A DNA stretch of 64,000 bases from Candidatus Rifleibacterium amylolyticum (GCA_009917695.1 JAACJG010000002.1:496001-560000), one strand, 5' to 3'. Shown: positions 44,712 through 54,295, counted from the first letter of the stretch. Notes: generated from the letters alone by a model not told the origin. Translations and numbers: made by a program.

Positions 44712-45719
44712 TTACTTATCAAGAGCTGCCAGAAGTTTGCCGGCTTTTTCATCGTCAGGACTGCGCGCCAGTATTTCTTCACAAAGTTTTCGGGCTTCTT
44801 CGTTCTGCCCCTGCTGACGCTTTACCAGCGCCAGCGTATATGCGATCACGTTATTTCGAGGTTCGGTGGCATAGCAGTCTTCGAGAATCGGCGCGGCACG
44901 GGCAAAGTCTTTGCGTTTTGCATGAGCCAGGCCAAGCTGGTATTTTTCTTTAAGGCTCTGTGGAGCTGCAGCAGCGACCCTGGGTTGTGATGATGGCGCT
45001 ACGACTGGATCAATGGCCAGCGCTATCTGAGTAAATATTGGATGATCATGCACACCCTTCATAGCTTTGATGAAATTTTTGGCAGTATCGATCGCATCCG
45101 CGGTTTTCAGATTGATAGCGACCTGATGCAGTAGATAACAGACCGGCATGGCAACGACATCATAACCTACGTATTTATTGTTTTCGATCATACTTTTGAG
45201 CTCATTCAGAGCTTTCTGATGATCCCCCTTCTGACAGTCGGCGTGAACCAGAAGTAATACGCGGTAAGAACGCAACGAAACATCGCCAAGTTCCTTGAGC
45301 ACTGCAGCATCGGCCGGAAATTTCCCGCGCGTCGAAATATCACGTTCAGCCTCATCGATATCTTCGGCAACATCAAAATTGCCGCCACCCATTTTCTCAC
45401 CTATGGCGAGCGCCCGGGCGACTCCGCGCAGACCGAAAACATACTTCTTATCATAGTAGCGGCCACCAACCAAAGGTAATACGGTTACGTAACAGTCGTA
45501 GAGCACACCAAGGCTGTCGGCGGCATCTTCGAATTTCGCCTGCGCTTCGACATACTTGTTCGTCTGCATCAGTTTCAGCCCGTTATCCATCGAACTCTTG
45601 ATATTACTGTTCTTGTAATAACCTATGGCCAGGAAAGGAGCCGATAAAATGAGCAATACAATAAAGATCCCCAGTCTGATCAGTCCGAAGGAAAATGACC
45701 CACCGTTACTATCTGACAT
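44712..45719 (-). CDS. Membrane-anchored TPR protein
   Basis: A 335-residue protein. One membrane segment at residues about 15-38 (LGIFIVLLILSAPFLAIGYY) precedes a largely helical domain with TPR units at the C-terminus (EKYQLGLAHAKRKDFARAAP, NNVIAYTLALVKRQQGQNEE, EARKLCEEILARSPDDE). ATG 45719 follows GAGGGGGACAAA; the longer frame from 45788 lacks a ribosome site. Monocistronic, ended by a strong terminator. Likely a scaffold for envelope proteins, without specific evidence. Confidence 0.72.
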   Translation of the reverse strand: MSDSNGGSFSFGLIRLGIFIVLLILSAPFLAIGYYKNSNIKSSMDNGLKLMQTNKYVEAQAKFEDAADSLGVLYDCYVTVLPLVGGRYYDKKYVFGLRGVARALAIGEKMGGGNFDVAEDIDEAERDISTRGKFPADAAVLKELGDVSLRSYRVLLLVHADCQKGDHQKALNELKSMIENNKYVGYDVVAMPVCYLLHQVAINLKTADAIDTAKNFIKAMKGVHDHPIFTQIALAIDPVVAPSSQPRVAAAAPQSLKEKYQLGLAHAKRKDFARAAPILEDCYATEPRNNVIAYTLALVKRQQGQNEEARKLCEEILARSPDDEKAGKLLAALDK

Positions 45720-45896
45720 TTTGTCCCCCTCAGCGTAAATCCTGTTATTTAATTGTAACGCCATAGGTGGTGAAGCGCAACCAAGCAATCTTCAGGCATT
45801 CAAACAATCCGCTGGCAGCAGGCGTCTGTGAACTGAACATTGTTTCAATGGGCTTTGCCAGAGCGAACCAGCCAGTGGCTGATGCTGACGGCAGAT

Positions 45897-45925
45897 TTGA
45901 CATTTTTTGCAGGCAGTGCGATAAT
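45897..45925 (+). promoter_or_regulatory. Strong sigma70-type promoter for ahcY
   Basis: A perfect TTGACA (45897-45902), 17-base spacer, and GATAAT (45920-45925). Transcription should start near 45932, giving a leader of about 48 bases. No known SAH or SAM riboswitch consensus fits in so short a leader. Confidence 0.75.
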
Positions 45926-45979
45926 TGAGCCCTGTTTGTCAGAAGTTCTATTTCAAGAACGCACTTTAAGGAGTTTCAA

Positions 45980-47422
45980 ATGAATCAGACCGCCATGGAG
46001 AAAGAAACCATGAACAACACCAACCGTCTACCCTACAAGGTCAAAGATATCGAACAGTGGCAGCATGGCCGCAAGGAAATCGAAATCGCTGAACACGAAA
46101 TGCCCGGATTGATGGCACTTCGCGAAAAGTATGGCACCCAGAAGCCTCTGCGCGGTGCTCGCATCATGGGTTCTCTACACATGACGGTACAGACTGCGGT
46201 TCTTATTGAAACTCTGGCTGAACTCGGTGCTGACGTAAGATGGGCCAGCTGCAACATTTTTTCGACTCAGGATCACGCAGCGGCTGCTATTGCCAAGCGT
46301 GGCATTCCGGTATTTGCCTGGAAAGGCGAGACCCTCAAGGAATACTGGTGGTGCACCAATGAAGCCATCACCTGGCCGGACGGACAGGGCCCCGATCTCA
46401 TCGTCGATGACGGTGGCGACGCCACACTGATGGTTCACCTCGGAGCCGAAGCCGAGAAAAACCCGAAAGCTCTCGACCGCGAAACCCATGGTGAAGATGA
46501 AGCTCAGCTTATCGCTTTTCTGAAAGAAACCCTTAAAACCCAGCCCAACAAATGGACTGAAATGGCCAAAAGAATCAAAGGCGTCAGCGAAGAAACGACA
46601 ACCGGCGTTCATCGCCTTTACAAGATGATGGAAAACAAGAGCCTGCTCTTCCCGGCCATCAACGTTAACGATTCAGTTACCAAATCGAAATTCGATAACC
46701 TCTATGGCTGCCGCGAAAGCCTCGCTGATGGCATCAAGCGCGCCACCGACGTTATGGTCGCCGGCAAGGTCGCTGTCGTATGCGGTTACGGCGATGTCGG
46801 CAAGGGCTGTGCCCAGAGCATGCGCAATTTCGGGGCTCGCGTCATAGTTACCGAGATCGATCCAATCTGCGCTTTACAGGCCGCCATGGAAGGCTTCGAA
46901 GTCAAGACCGTTGAAGACACTCTTGGCACCGGCGATATTTACATCACCACCACCGGAAACCGTGACGTAATTACAGCTGATCATTGTGCCAAAATGAAGG
47001 ATCAGGCCATCGTCTGCAATATCGGTCATTTCGACAACGAAATCCAGATGGCTAAGATTGAATCATGGCCTGGCATCAAAAAGACCAATATCAAGCCTCA
47101 GGTTGATCGCTATGCTTACGAAGATGGCAAAATGATCTACATTCTGGCTGAAGGCCGCCTGGTCAACCTCGGCTGCGCCACTGGTCACCCCAGTTTCGTC
47201 ATGAGCAACTCATTCACCAACCAGACCCTGGCCCAGCTCGACCTGTGGACAAGCAAACGTCAGGTCGGCGTTTACACTCTTTCGAAAAAACTTGACGAAG
47301 AAGTCGCCAGACTTCATCTCGAAAAGATCGGCGTCAAACTGACCAAACTCACCAAACAGCAGGCTGATTACATCGGCGTGCCATTAGAAGGCCCCTACAA
47401 ACCCGATCATTACAGATACTAA
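45980..47422 (+). CDS. ahcY: Adenosylhomocysteinase (S-adenosylhomocysteine hydrolase)
   Basis: Cleaves S-adenosylhomocysteine to adenosine and homocysteine, removing the product inhibitor of methyltransferases in the cytoplasm. The 480 residues include the NAD-binding segment [19 protein letters not shown], the substrate segments [14 protein letters not shown] and GHFDNEI, and the conserved C-terminus [10 protein letters not shown]. The roughly 40-residue insertion around [20 protein letters not shown] is the form seen in many bacteria and eukaryotes. AAGGAG lies six bases before the ATG. Single-gene transcript with its own strong promoter and terminator, suggesting high expression. Confidence 0.97.
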   Translation: MNQTAMEKETMNNTNRLPYKVKDIEQWQHGRKEIEIAEHEMPGLMALREKYGTQKPLRGARIMGSLHMTVQTAVLIETLAELGADVRWASCNIFSTQDHAAAAIAKRGIPVFAWKGETLKEYWWCTNEAITWPDGQGPDLIVDDGGDATLMVHLGAEAEKNPKALDRETHGEDEAQLIAFLKETLKTQPNKWTEMAKRIKGVSEETTTGVHRLYKMMENKSLLFPAINVNDSVTKSKFDNLYGCRESLADGIKRATDVMVAGKVAVVCGYGDVGKGCAQSMRNFGARVIVTEIDPICALQAAMEGFEVKTVEDTLGTGDIYITTTGNRDVITADHCAKMKDQAIVCNIGHFDNEIQMAKIESWPGIKKTNIKPQVDRYAYEDGKMIYILAEGRLVNLGCATGHPSFVMSNSFTNQTLAQLDLWTSKRQVGVYTLSKKLDEEVARLHLEKIGVKLTKLTKQQADYIGVPLEGPYKPDHYRY

Positions 47423-47433
47423 GCTCTAAAACC

Positions 47434-47470
47434 AAAACCGCCGGAGCCTGAGTGCCCCGGCGGTTTTTTT
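47434..47470 (+). terminator. Rho-independent terminator after ahcY
   Basis: AAAACCGCCGG (47434-47444) pairs with CCGGCGGTTTT (47457-47467) around a 12-base loop, followed by more T residues. It could act on both strands because the other arm begins with AAAA. Confidence 0.92.
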
Positions 47471-47483
47471 ATTGAATCAACCT

Positions 47484-47572
47484 GGGTTTCATTGCGAGCC
47501 CTATGCCAGACGAGGCCTTGAGGTTCACCGTCATTGCGACTGCGAGGCATAGCCGAAACAGGAAGCAATCTC
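47484..47572. repeat. Degenerate dispersed intergenic repeat (CATTGCGA type)
   Basis: Two copies of TTCATTGCGA / GTCATTGCGA about 45 bases apart, the second ending in GGAAGCAATCTC. This resembles the 'GTCATTGCGAGC...GAAGCAATCTC' palindromic elements scattered in many bacterial genomes. Here the element is degraded. Confidence 0.55.
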
Positions 47573-47605
47573 ATGGTCAGAGAGCAATGTGACAGAGGAC
47601 CAGCT

Positions 47606-50600
47606 TTATGATTTGGCGAAGAGTTTTTTGATGCGATTGTAGTCTTCTTCAGCAAGACGACGATTTTCTCCAGTGATGCGGTTGAGACGATCGGCATATT
47701 CTGCTTTTCTGGCAAGAAGCTGGTTTATTGAACCAACCAGCCACTCTTTACTGGCTTCAGCAGGTGTCATGCAGAATTTCCAGCGGCAGGCTCTGGCAAA
47801 AGAACTCACCTTGGGATCATAGGCAAGTCCAACCCATGGAATTCCGGCGAGTGTAGCCAGAATGCAGCCATGCAGGCGCATCGAAACAACAAGTTCGGCG
47901 TCAGCAAACAGTTTTTCTGGTTCTGCAGGACAAAAAACGCTGCCAGTCCAATCAGCCCGCTGCCATAATCTATCGTCTTCACCCGGCTGCAAAGCAGCTG
48001 GACGCAGTTCAAAATTCTCAAATTCTTCATGCATATCGACAAGTTCTTCGGCGAGGCGATCGGCGCCAGGAACGCTGCCTCGAAGAACTGCATAGACTTT
48101 TGGCAGATCCAGCCTCTCTGTCGCTCTGACAAAAGCTTGCGCATCATTTAAAAAAGCCAGATCAGCAGTTACCGGCACATTGCTGATTCCGGTCATTTCT
48201 GCAAAAACAGCCGCAGATTCGGCGTCGCGGACACTGAGATACTCAGCCTGCTTCAGTTCTCCGGCCAGCCAGTGATTCACAGTCTCGGCAAAGCGGCCCT
48301 CTTTTTTAAAAGGGCCAAGCCCCTGTGCCGGCAGAATTACACGGGCACCAGCGAGACGAGCGAGCGTAAGCAAAGTCAGATAATAAATGAGACTGCGCAG
48401 ACTGGTCGCGGACTGCAACAGACCACCACCTGGAATGACCACCGCTTCGCAGGTGAGAATTTCTTCAAGAATTTGCAATGGAGCTCGGCGTCTAACAATG
48501 GCAAAACGTGGAGAATCAGGTGGAATGTTCCGGCCGCTATGCAGCAGAACAACTCTATAATCAGCGAAATCTTCGAGAAAGCGACGGGTGAATGTCTGCC
48601 ACAACAGCTCATCGCCAAGATTCCCGAAGCCGAAGTAGCCAAGCAGCAGCACCGTCTTCTGTTTGTCAGATCCCGGCATGACAACGAGTCTGAGAAGAGC
48701 CAGTATCAGCACCGCAGCAAGACCGACGGCAACTCCAAGCCAGAGACCGTTGAAAATACGCAACAGACTCAGCTGTAGCGGAGTATGGAAATGACACATT
48801 GAATTGACGACTGAGACCTGCCCCATCTGCATGAAAACAGCAAGCAGTGGCAAAATAGTAAAATTACGGCGCAGATAGAAAAAGATAAACAGAAGAGATG
48901 CCGGGTAGCCGATGAGAAATTCCTTGTTGCGAGGTCTTGCCACCAGTATGTTTTCAAGAAAGGTGCGAAACATGTCTTCAATTTCAGACGGCTTAAGAAA
49001 AGTGACATTGCCAGATCGCAACAGATAAAGAATTGTGCCGGCAGCCAGAGCCGAAAGCATGAACACTCCGATCGGGTTGACCGGCCGATGCAGTAAAGTA
49101 AAAATACCGCGCCCATAAGCGCGCAAAGCCCATAACCCGGTAAAAAGCAGAGGCAAAATGAATGCCAGCTTGATTCCACGGAACTGCTCGAAACGCAGCA
49201 GGTATTCGACCTCTGAATAAATTCCGGCAATCAACACACCGCCAAGCAAAGAAGGTAAAACCTGGCGGCAGACAAAACCTGGCAAAATCTGCCAGAACGA
49301 GCGATTTTCCGGGTCACGCAGACTTTTCATTGCCCAGACAAGGCCTGTGCAGGAGCAGGCAATCGCGCCAATGAGACCGGTCACTGCAATAAACAACTGA
49401 GTTGGCAACAACGCGAAACCGGCGATGGCTATGGCAAAAGCAGCGAAACACCAGCGTTCATCAAGACTGGGAAAAAAGCTGATACGAAACAGTATCAAAA
49501 GGCTCAGCAGAAGAGAAAGTCCGATGGCAACAATTTCAAATGGGCTCATCCGGCCAACCATGTGACGAGGGTCATGCATGCGCTGACTTTCATTGCGGGC
49601 AATCCGGTAACCGGCAGATTCCAGAGCCTGGGCCGTCTGATAAATATAATCCAGATTGAATCTGACCAGGTTTTCTATGAACTTTTTGTCATCCTGGAAA
49701 AAACACCTGATGTAAAGCATTTTCATGCTTCTGTCCTTGACCGCCCGAACCCAGCGGGCGACCGAACGACGAACATTGTAGACCTGGTCGACTTCCTTGC
49801 GGGTAATGCTGTGAACACGCACAAAAGGTCGACTTGCTGACAGGCCTTTGAGATAAGCCTCGATTCCGTCCTGAATGTTGAACTCCACCCAGCCTATGCG
49901 GTATGATCGGTTGCGAAACTGCTCGATGATTGGTTTGAGCTCGCCACGCACGCCAAGCATCTCCTCTTCAGCGAACAGAAGCGCCGAAACTGAGGCGGGT
50001 GAAGGAATTGAATTGACGATACTGGCGGCGGCCTCTGCTGTCAAACCCGGATAGTTGAACACTCGCACAACCAGGCCAAGTCCTGCGTCATGTGCCATTT
50101 GAAAATATTCTGAAGAAAATCCCAGCCCAACCCGTTCACGAAATCCCTGACTCGATTTGTTTATGATGAGCAGGTTACGATGAATTCGCATGAGCCGATC
50201 GGCAGTAAGTTTCCACGAGAGATGAAGTTCTATGCGGTCCAACAATGCAGTGTCTTCTGAATGCACCCATAAGGCACCGGGAGAACGTGCGCCGGCTGGT
50301 AGATCTTGTTCAAGCCCTTCATCGAGCGAAAGTTTGCGAATCTCCTTGCTGTTCATCACCGTAATGCGACCCTCTGATTCGAGTGAAGCGAGGGTATCTT
50401 CGGAAACAGCTACCGAACTGGCACCGTTGGCGCGCAGAGCTGCAAACAGCTCGCGCAACACCCAGCCTTCTTCCCGGGCCAGCTGGCGGATTTCTTCAAA
50501 GTCGACAACAGTTTCTACGTAAATGTTCTGTTGTTCAGCGACATTGCGAAAAAGACAACGCCAGACCGCTACCAGCATGCCCGGAATCAGCAGTGGCAGA

Positions 50601-50641
50601 AGGATCAGCCAGAATGCGGGAGTCTTTCGAAAAAACTTCAT
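47606..50641 (-). CDS. csaB: Fusion of DUF5693 membrane protein and CsaB-type polysaccharide pyruvyl transferase
   Basis: A 1011-residue protein. Residues about 10-340 resemble DUF5693 (VDFEEIRQLAREEGW, LFAALRANGASSVAVSEDTL), residues about 360-660 hold some ten membrane helices, and residues about 665-1011 are a pyruvyl transferase of the CsaB class (VLLLGYFGFGNLGDELLWQ, EAVVIPGGGLLQ, ILPAQGLGP, LVVSMRLHGCILA). CsaB ketalises pyruvate onto cell-wall polysaccharide so that SLH-domain proteins can bind. DUF5693 and csaB are, as I recall, separate neighbouring genes in Firmicutes. It starts three bases after the upstream gene's stop. Family assignment of the N-terminal part is from memory of motifs. 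Confidence 0.82.
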   Translation of the reverse strand: MKFFRKTPAFWLILLPLLIPGMLVAVWRCLFRNVAEQQNIYVETVVDFEEIRQLAREEGWVLRELFAALRANGASSVAVSEDTLASLESEGRITVMNSKEIRKLSLDEGLEQDLPAGARSPGALWVHSEDTALLDRIELHLSWKLTADRLMRIHRNLLIINKSSQGFRERVGLGFSSEYFQMAHDAGLGLVVRVFNYPGLTAEAAASIVNSIPSPASVSALLFAEEEMLGVRGELKPIIEQFRNRSYRIGWVEFNIQDGIEAYLKGLSASRPFVRVHSITRKEVDQVYNVRRSVARWVRAVKDRSMKMLYIRCFFQDDKKFIENLVRFNLDYIYQTAQALESAGYRIARNESQRMHDPRHMVGRMSPFEIVAIGLSLLLSLLILFRISFFPSLDERWCFAAFAIAIAGFALLPTQLFIAVTGLIGAIACSCTGLVWAMKSLRDPENRSFWQILPGFVCRQVLPSLLGGVLIAGIYSEVEYLLRFEQFRGIKLAFILPLLFTGLWALRAYGRGIFTLLHRPVNPIGVFMLSALAAGTILYLLRSGNVTFLKPSEIEDMFRTFLENILVARPRNKEFLIGYPASLLFIFFYLRRNFTILPLLAVFMQMGQVSVVNSMCHFHTPLQLSLLRIFNGLWLGVAVGLAAVLILALLRLVVMPGSDKQKTVLLLGYFGFGNLGDELLWQTFTRRFLEDFADYRVVLLHSGRNIPPDSPRFAIVRRRAPLQILEEILTCEAVVIPGGGLLQSATSLRSLIYYLTLLTLARLAGARVILPAQGLGPFKKEGRFAETVNHWLAGELKQAEYLSVRDAESAAVFAEMTGISNVPVTADLAFLNDAQAFVRATERLDLPKVYAVLRGSVPGADRLAEELVDMHEEFENFELRPAALQPGEDDRLWQRADWTGSVFCPAEPEKLFADAELVVSMRLHGCILATLAGIPWVGLAYDPKVSSFARACRWKFCMTPAEASKEWLVGSINQLLARKAEYADRLNRITGENRRLAEEDYNRIKKLFAKS

Positions 50642-50644
50642 CGA

Positions 50645-51046
50645 TCAGGGCGCTTTCTCGTCACTGAGATGCGAAGCCAGCAGCATGGTGGGCTTGCGGG
50701 CTTTCAATACATAATCACCGGCTTCTGGAACTATGATCAGATGGTTGTGCGGTAAATCGTTACCGCCAGCGATCTCGCGGCCGGCTGTCAGATCGATGAC
50801 GCTCTTTCCCTTCGAGGCTTCCAGTCTTAACTGGCCTGAGCGAACGATCAACATGGTGCCAGGCTGCGGGTTGACGGTAGTATCGGCCGGCAGCATGATC
50901 GAGCGAAACTTGAGAAAATGATCGACAAAACTCTTTGACACAAGTGGATCAGCCACTGTTCCCGGGCTTTGCGCCCAGATAATATTGGTAACAGCCAGAG
51001 TGACAACCAGCCCCAGCAGCAGAACCCGTCGCGAAATTTTGTGCAT
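50645..51046 (-). CDS. Small exported protein, partner of the CsaB fusion
   Basis: A 133-residue protein with a signal peptide (residues 1-26, ending IIWAQS). The mature part is rich in short beta strands (GTMLIVRSGQLRLEASKG, LIIVPEAGDYVLKARK) and could be a small beta-barrel or cupin-like fold; no family recognised. ATG 51046 with GGGGGGAA upstream is preferred to the longer frame from 51121. Directly ahead of the CsaB fusion with a three-base gap, so probably coupled to it and perhaps part of wall-polymer assembly. Confidence 0.6.
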   Translation of the reverse strand: MHKISRRVLLLGLVVTLAVTNIIWAQSPGTVADPLVSKSFVDHFLKFRSIMLPADTTVNPQPGTMLIVRSGQLRLEASKGKSVIDLTAGREIAGGNDLPHNHLIIVPEAGDYVLKARKPTMLLASHLSDEKAP

Positions 51047-51187
51047 GCAACCATTCCCCCCTGTCCGATATCGCCCAACTGTACCATAGCAGCCGACAAA
51101 TGTAAAACTGGCGGATGGCAAAAATATTGTATTGTCGAGCGCGCTGCATTAAAATACAACTTCAACTGCACAACCGGAGGAACAAAA

Positions 51188-51916
51188 ATGCTGATCAACG
51201 AAATCGAAATCACTGGCTCATCAATTTCGCTCAAATGCTGGGGAACCAAATTCGAAGACGTTACGGCGACCTTCAATCAGGTTATGCAGAGAGGCGACCA
51301 GTTTGACCTCGACAGCGAAATACCGGGGTTTCACGACTGCGACTGTGAGAACTCGGTTATGCGAGGCTTCTACTCGGTAGTAGTACCTTTTGAGATAGAG
51401 CATCTCGTAGAGGGAATCACCACTAAAACTCTTTTCAAGCGTATCGAAAGCTGTGAATTCATCATCAGCGAAAATTGCATGTATTCTTTTGGCAAACCCG
51501 GCCCGCAGAAACTGCTGGGCGCAGCTCTGGCAGCAGCCACCGGCGTGCATGTTGACCTGATCGAATTTGAGTTCAGTCACTTAAGCATGCTTCAGGAACG
51601 CATGACGAGAATAAAAACGATAGTTGTTACCAACCCCAAGGAAAAAGAAATAAGAAGAGCCAGGCTGGCCGGCCATATGGAAAGCTATACTGAGTATAAC
51701 ATCGTCGATCCCCGCAACCACGGCATAGAATCAGTTGCCGGCCTCATCGACACGCCACTTGGGCCGCTCACGATAAATGTTGGCAAAAAAGGCAGCATCA
51801 GACTGAATGTAAAAAAGGGCCTGATCATGACCCTGGAATGCCTCGACTGGATCATGTCGCTGATCATGGACGAAAAAAGACCCGACCCGATCAAAGCACC
51901 TCAATCAGCATTTTAA
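51188..51916 (+). CDS. Hypothetical cytoplasmic protein
   Basis: A 242-residue protein without signal peptide or membrane segment. It has mixed alpha/beta character (MLINEIEITGSSISLKCWG, HDCDCENSVMRGFYSVVVP, TIVVTNPKEKEIRRARLAG) and no family I recognise. ATG 51188 has a perfect CGGAGG at 51175-51180; the far longer open frame from 50969 runs back over the divergent gene and is rejected. Transcribed alone, divergent from the CsaB pair. Confidence 0.6.
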   Translation: MLINEIEITGSSISLKCWGTKFEDVTATFNQVMQRGDQFDLDSEIPGFHDCDCENSVMRGFYSVVVPFEIEHLVEGITTKTLFKRIESCEFIISENCMYSFGKPGPQKLLGAALAAATGVHVDLIEFEFSHLSMLQERMTRIKTIVVTNPKEKEIRRARLAGHMESYTEYNIVDPRNHGIESVAGLIDTPLGPLTINVGKKGSIRLNVKKGLIMTLECLDWIMSLIMDEKRPDPIKAPQSAF

Positions 51917-51924
51917 ATCAGCCG

Positions 51925-52797
51925 TCAGGCAACAGCTTCCGGCAGGACATCGCGTGAACGCGCCAGACGGGAGTGATAAACAAAAACACGATCGCCAACA
52001 TTGATGGTATCGCCATCAACCAGCGCTCGATAACGCAGAGCCGTGCGATTAATCTTGACTACATGCTCATCTTCGAGAGCCTCGAGCACGTGCAGCCCAT
52101 CTTTTTCGCTGATCGCAAAAAGATGCACCGGCCCTTCCGGCAGCGTCAGGTCACATTCATCGGCTGATCCGGCAAGAAATTCAGGGCCATCGATATAGTA
52201 ACGAAATACGACATAGCTGGTGCGTTCTTCATCAAGCCAGCTTTCTTTGAGGAGCTCCCATGCAAGAGCAAAGCCAAAACCAATCATAGCACCAAGAAAC
52301 AGAAACGACAGAAGCAGATGATTATGAATAAAGCGGTCGATTGATGAACCGGCAATGATAAAAGCCGGTGTCAACCCCATCAATGTGCGACACATGATTT
52401 TAAAGCTGTTATGCAGAACCCCGAAGCTGGTGGCAAGACACAAGGACAGGAACAACCACCAGAAGAATCGCATGACACCTGCCGGCAACAATAAGAACGA
52501 GCTGGAAAAGTCCGCTATGATGGCAAACACAACAGCTCCAAGCATGGTTATCGACAAACCGATCGAGGTAGCTGAAATCCAGTAGGCACCGGCCTTAGTG
52601 AATCGGCGCTCCATGAATATTATCGGCAGCGAAGTAACCAGACCGCTGAACAAACCGCAAAACACGCCAGTAACCAGCAGACCAGTCTGAAAGTTATCGA
52701 CCAGATTCCAGGGGTTGCTGTCAGGCGCGACAAGCCAGGCGCCAAAACCTGTCAGTAAACCTGAAAAACAGACGGTAAAAAAGAACAGCCAGTTCAA
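51925..52797 (-). CDS. Multi-pass membrane protein with C-terminal FHA-like domain
   Basis: A 290-residue protein with about six membrane helices in residues 1-185 and a cytoplasmic C-terminal domain at about 195-280 that reads as FHA: YYIDGPEFLAGSADECDLTLP, VHLFAISEKDG, VVKINRTALRYRALVDGDTINVGDRVFVYH. FHA domains bind phosphothreonine peptides; the Arg of the usual GR motif is not obvious, so binding may differ. The only in-frame start near the N-terminus is TTG at 52797, with GGGAAG eight bases upstream. It follows the AAA ATPase gene but lies beyond that gene's terminator. Confidence 0.68.
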   Translation of the reverse strand: MNWLFFFTVCFSGLLTGFGAWLVAPDSNPWNLVDNFQTGLLVTGVFCGLFSGLVTSLPIIFMERRFTKAGAYWISATSIGLSITMLGAVVFAIIADFSSSFLLLPAGVMRFFWWLFLSLCLATSFGVLHNSFKIMCRTLMGLTPAFIIAGSSIDRFIHNHLLLSFLFLGAMIGFGFALAWELLKESWLDEERTSYVVFRYYIDGPEFLAGSADECDLTLPEGPVHLFAISEKDGLHVLEALEDEHVVKINRTALRYRALVDGDTINVGDRVFVYHSRLARSRDVLPEAVA

Positions 52798-52825
52798 TAG
52801 AGCAGCTTCCCATTGTAAAATTTAT

Positions 52826-52863
52826 AAAAAGGCGGCAGGAAAGCCTTTTGCCAACCTGCCGCC
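52826..52863 (-). terminator. Rho-independent terminator after the AAA ATPase gene
   Basis: GGCGGCAGG (52831-52839) pairs with CCTGCCGCC (52855-52863) around a 15-base loop; on the minus strand TTTTTATAAATTTT follows. Confidence 0.88.
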
Positions 52864-52877
52864 ACTGAAGTTGTCAA

Positions 52878-54158
52878 TTATTCAATTGTTTCCACCAGGG
52901 TAAGATCCCTGACGAAGTAGATTCCGTAAGCTTCGGCGACCTCATCTGAAGTGATTTCAACGTTGGGATCTTCAAGGTATCTTTTGCGATCGCGAATTAT
53001 GTTGAGGATATCACGCGGATGCACGGCCCGCAAGCCTCTCTTGTCGCGTTTATAAAGAGCAAGAACTTCTTCGATATTCTTCTCATTAAACTTCAAGCCA
53101 AGTTTTCCAATCACCGATTTCCAGATGTCGGTATACTCTTCTACGGTCGGGTTACGAACGTTGATCTTATATGGCAGGCGGCGCAAAAATGCGTCATCAA
53201 CGATTTTCATTGGATCCAGGTTGGTCGAGAACAGCACGATTTCGTCGGTCGGCACTTCCATGCGCTGGCCACCGAGAACCAGATAGTCAACTTTGTTTTC
53301 GAGTGGAATGATAAAGCGGTTGAAGATTTCTTCGACGCCGCAGCGCTGGCGACCAAGGTCATCGATAAGCAGAACGCCACCGGTAGCTTTAACCTGCGGC
53401 GGAGCATCGAAACAACCAAACTTGGTATTGTATTTAACTTCGAGGTCTTCGAGAGTCAGTTCACCACCGGCCGTAATCAATGGCGGGTTAACCGCAACCC
53501 ATCTTTCGTCGTAGCCTTCAAGATCAATGCCCTCGATCGGCACATGGCAGCTGGGGTCGAAAACTCTGACCAGCTGGTTACTTACTTCAACTGCGTAAGG
53601 CACGATCATCGGCGGCAGCAGCTTAACTACCGAGCTGCACAGAAAAGTTTTACCATTTCCGGGAAAACCGTATACAAAGGCGGGTTTGCGAGCACATACG
53701 GCCTGACCTATCTGGAACAGCACATCCTTGTAACCGAGATGATGAGAAAACTTCTCTTCCATCAGTTTGCGATTGATCGAAAAGCCCTGTTTACCGTCAT
53801 CGAGAGCCTGACGGGTGATTCTGATATATTCATCAAAGCTGACCGGAGCCGGACCAATATACTTGTCACGGTCAAGAATGTTGCGGGCGCGCTCAGTGCC
53901 TTTCGGATAAAGACCGTATTGATAATCGGTGCCCATGCCAGAACCACCGACCATACCGACAATTTCGAGCTTTTTCAGTTCGCTGATAACGGCCTGAACG
54001 ATTTCGGTGTTGATTTTCAGGTCACGGGCCAGCCGGCGCGGAACCTGCTTACCATGAACGAACAGTTCTTTGATAATCAGATCGGTAATGATTTCGGGGT
54101 CTATTTTAAGGTCATGAAGCGTCTTGGCTTCTACTGGAATAATTTTTTTAAGATCCAC
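52878..54158 (-). CDS. MoxR-like AAA ATPase with N-terminal winged-helix region
   Basis: A 426-residue AAA-family ATPase. Residues about 20-105 look like a winged-helix segment (ITDLIIKELFVHGKQVPRRL, EIVQAVISELKKLEIVG). The ATPase core has Walker A FVYGFPGNGKTFL near 162, Walker B GGVLLIDDLGRQ near 261 and a sensor-like VLFSTNLDP, close to MoxR-type chaperone ATPases. Such proteins are often found near pilus or secretion genes; here the neighbours are an FHA membrane protein and a nucleotidyltransferase. Family is sure, substrate is not. Confidence 0.85.
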   Translation of the reverse strand: MDLKKIIPVEAKTLHDLKIDPEIITDLIIKELFVHGKQVPRRLARDLKINTEIVQAVISELKKLEIVGMVGGSGMGTDYQYGLYPKGTERARNILDRDKYIGPAPVSFDEYIRITRQALDDGKQGFSINRKLMEEKFSHHLGYKDVLFQIGQAVCARKPAFVYGFPGNGKTFLCSSVVKLLPPMIVPYAVEVSNQLVRVFDPSCHVPIEGIDLEGYDERWVAVNPPLITAGGELTLEDLEVKYNTKFGCFDAPPQVKATGGVLLIDDLGRQRCGVEEIFNRFIIPLENKVDYLVLGGQRMEVPTDEIVLFSTNLDPMKIVDDAFLRRLPYKINVRNPTVEEYTDIWKSVIGKLGLKFNEKNIEEVLALYKRDKRGLRAVHPRDILNIIRDRKRYLEDPNVEITSDEVAEAYGIYFVRDLTLVETIE

Positions 54159-54240
54159 TGTAAAAGGCCTCCCTGTAGCTGATATGTGTCAGATATAACA
54201 GTTTTATTTACGATAAGCAATAACGAAAATCCTGCATGAC

Positions 54241-54269
54241 TTTACCTGCCGCCGGTTAAGCCTTATAAT
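54241..54269 (+). promoter_or_regulatory. Sigma70-type promoter for the nucleotidyltransferase gene
   Basis: TTTACC (54241-54246), 17 bases, perfect TATAAT (54264-54269). The -35 box is weak. Confidence 0.5.
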
Positions 54270-54295
54270 CAGCGGTTAAGGGAAGGAGATGCAAT

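Noticed and set aside
45926-45979. SAH or SAM riboswitch in front of ahcY
   Set aside because: The promoter leaves a leader of only about 48 bases and none of the consensus segments I know is present.
50969-51187. N-terminal extension of the 51188 gene
   Set aside because: It lies over the divergent exported-protein gene and lacks a ribosome site; ATG 51188 has a perfect CGGAGG.
53019-54182. A 387-codon plus-strand frame opposite the AAA ATPase
   Set aside because: The ATPase motifs on the minus strand are unmistakable; the antisense frame shows no protein-like features.
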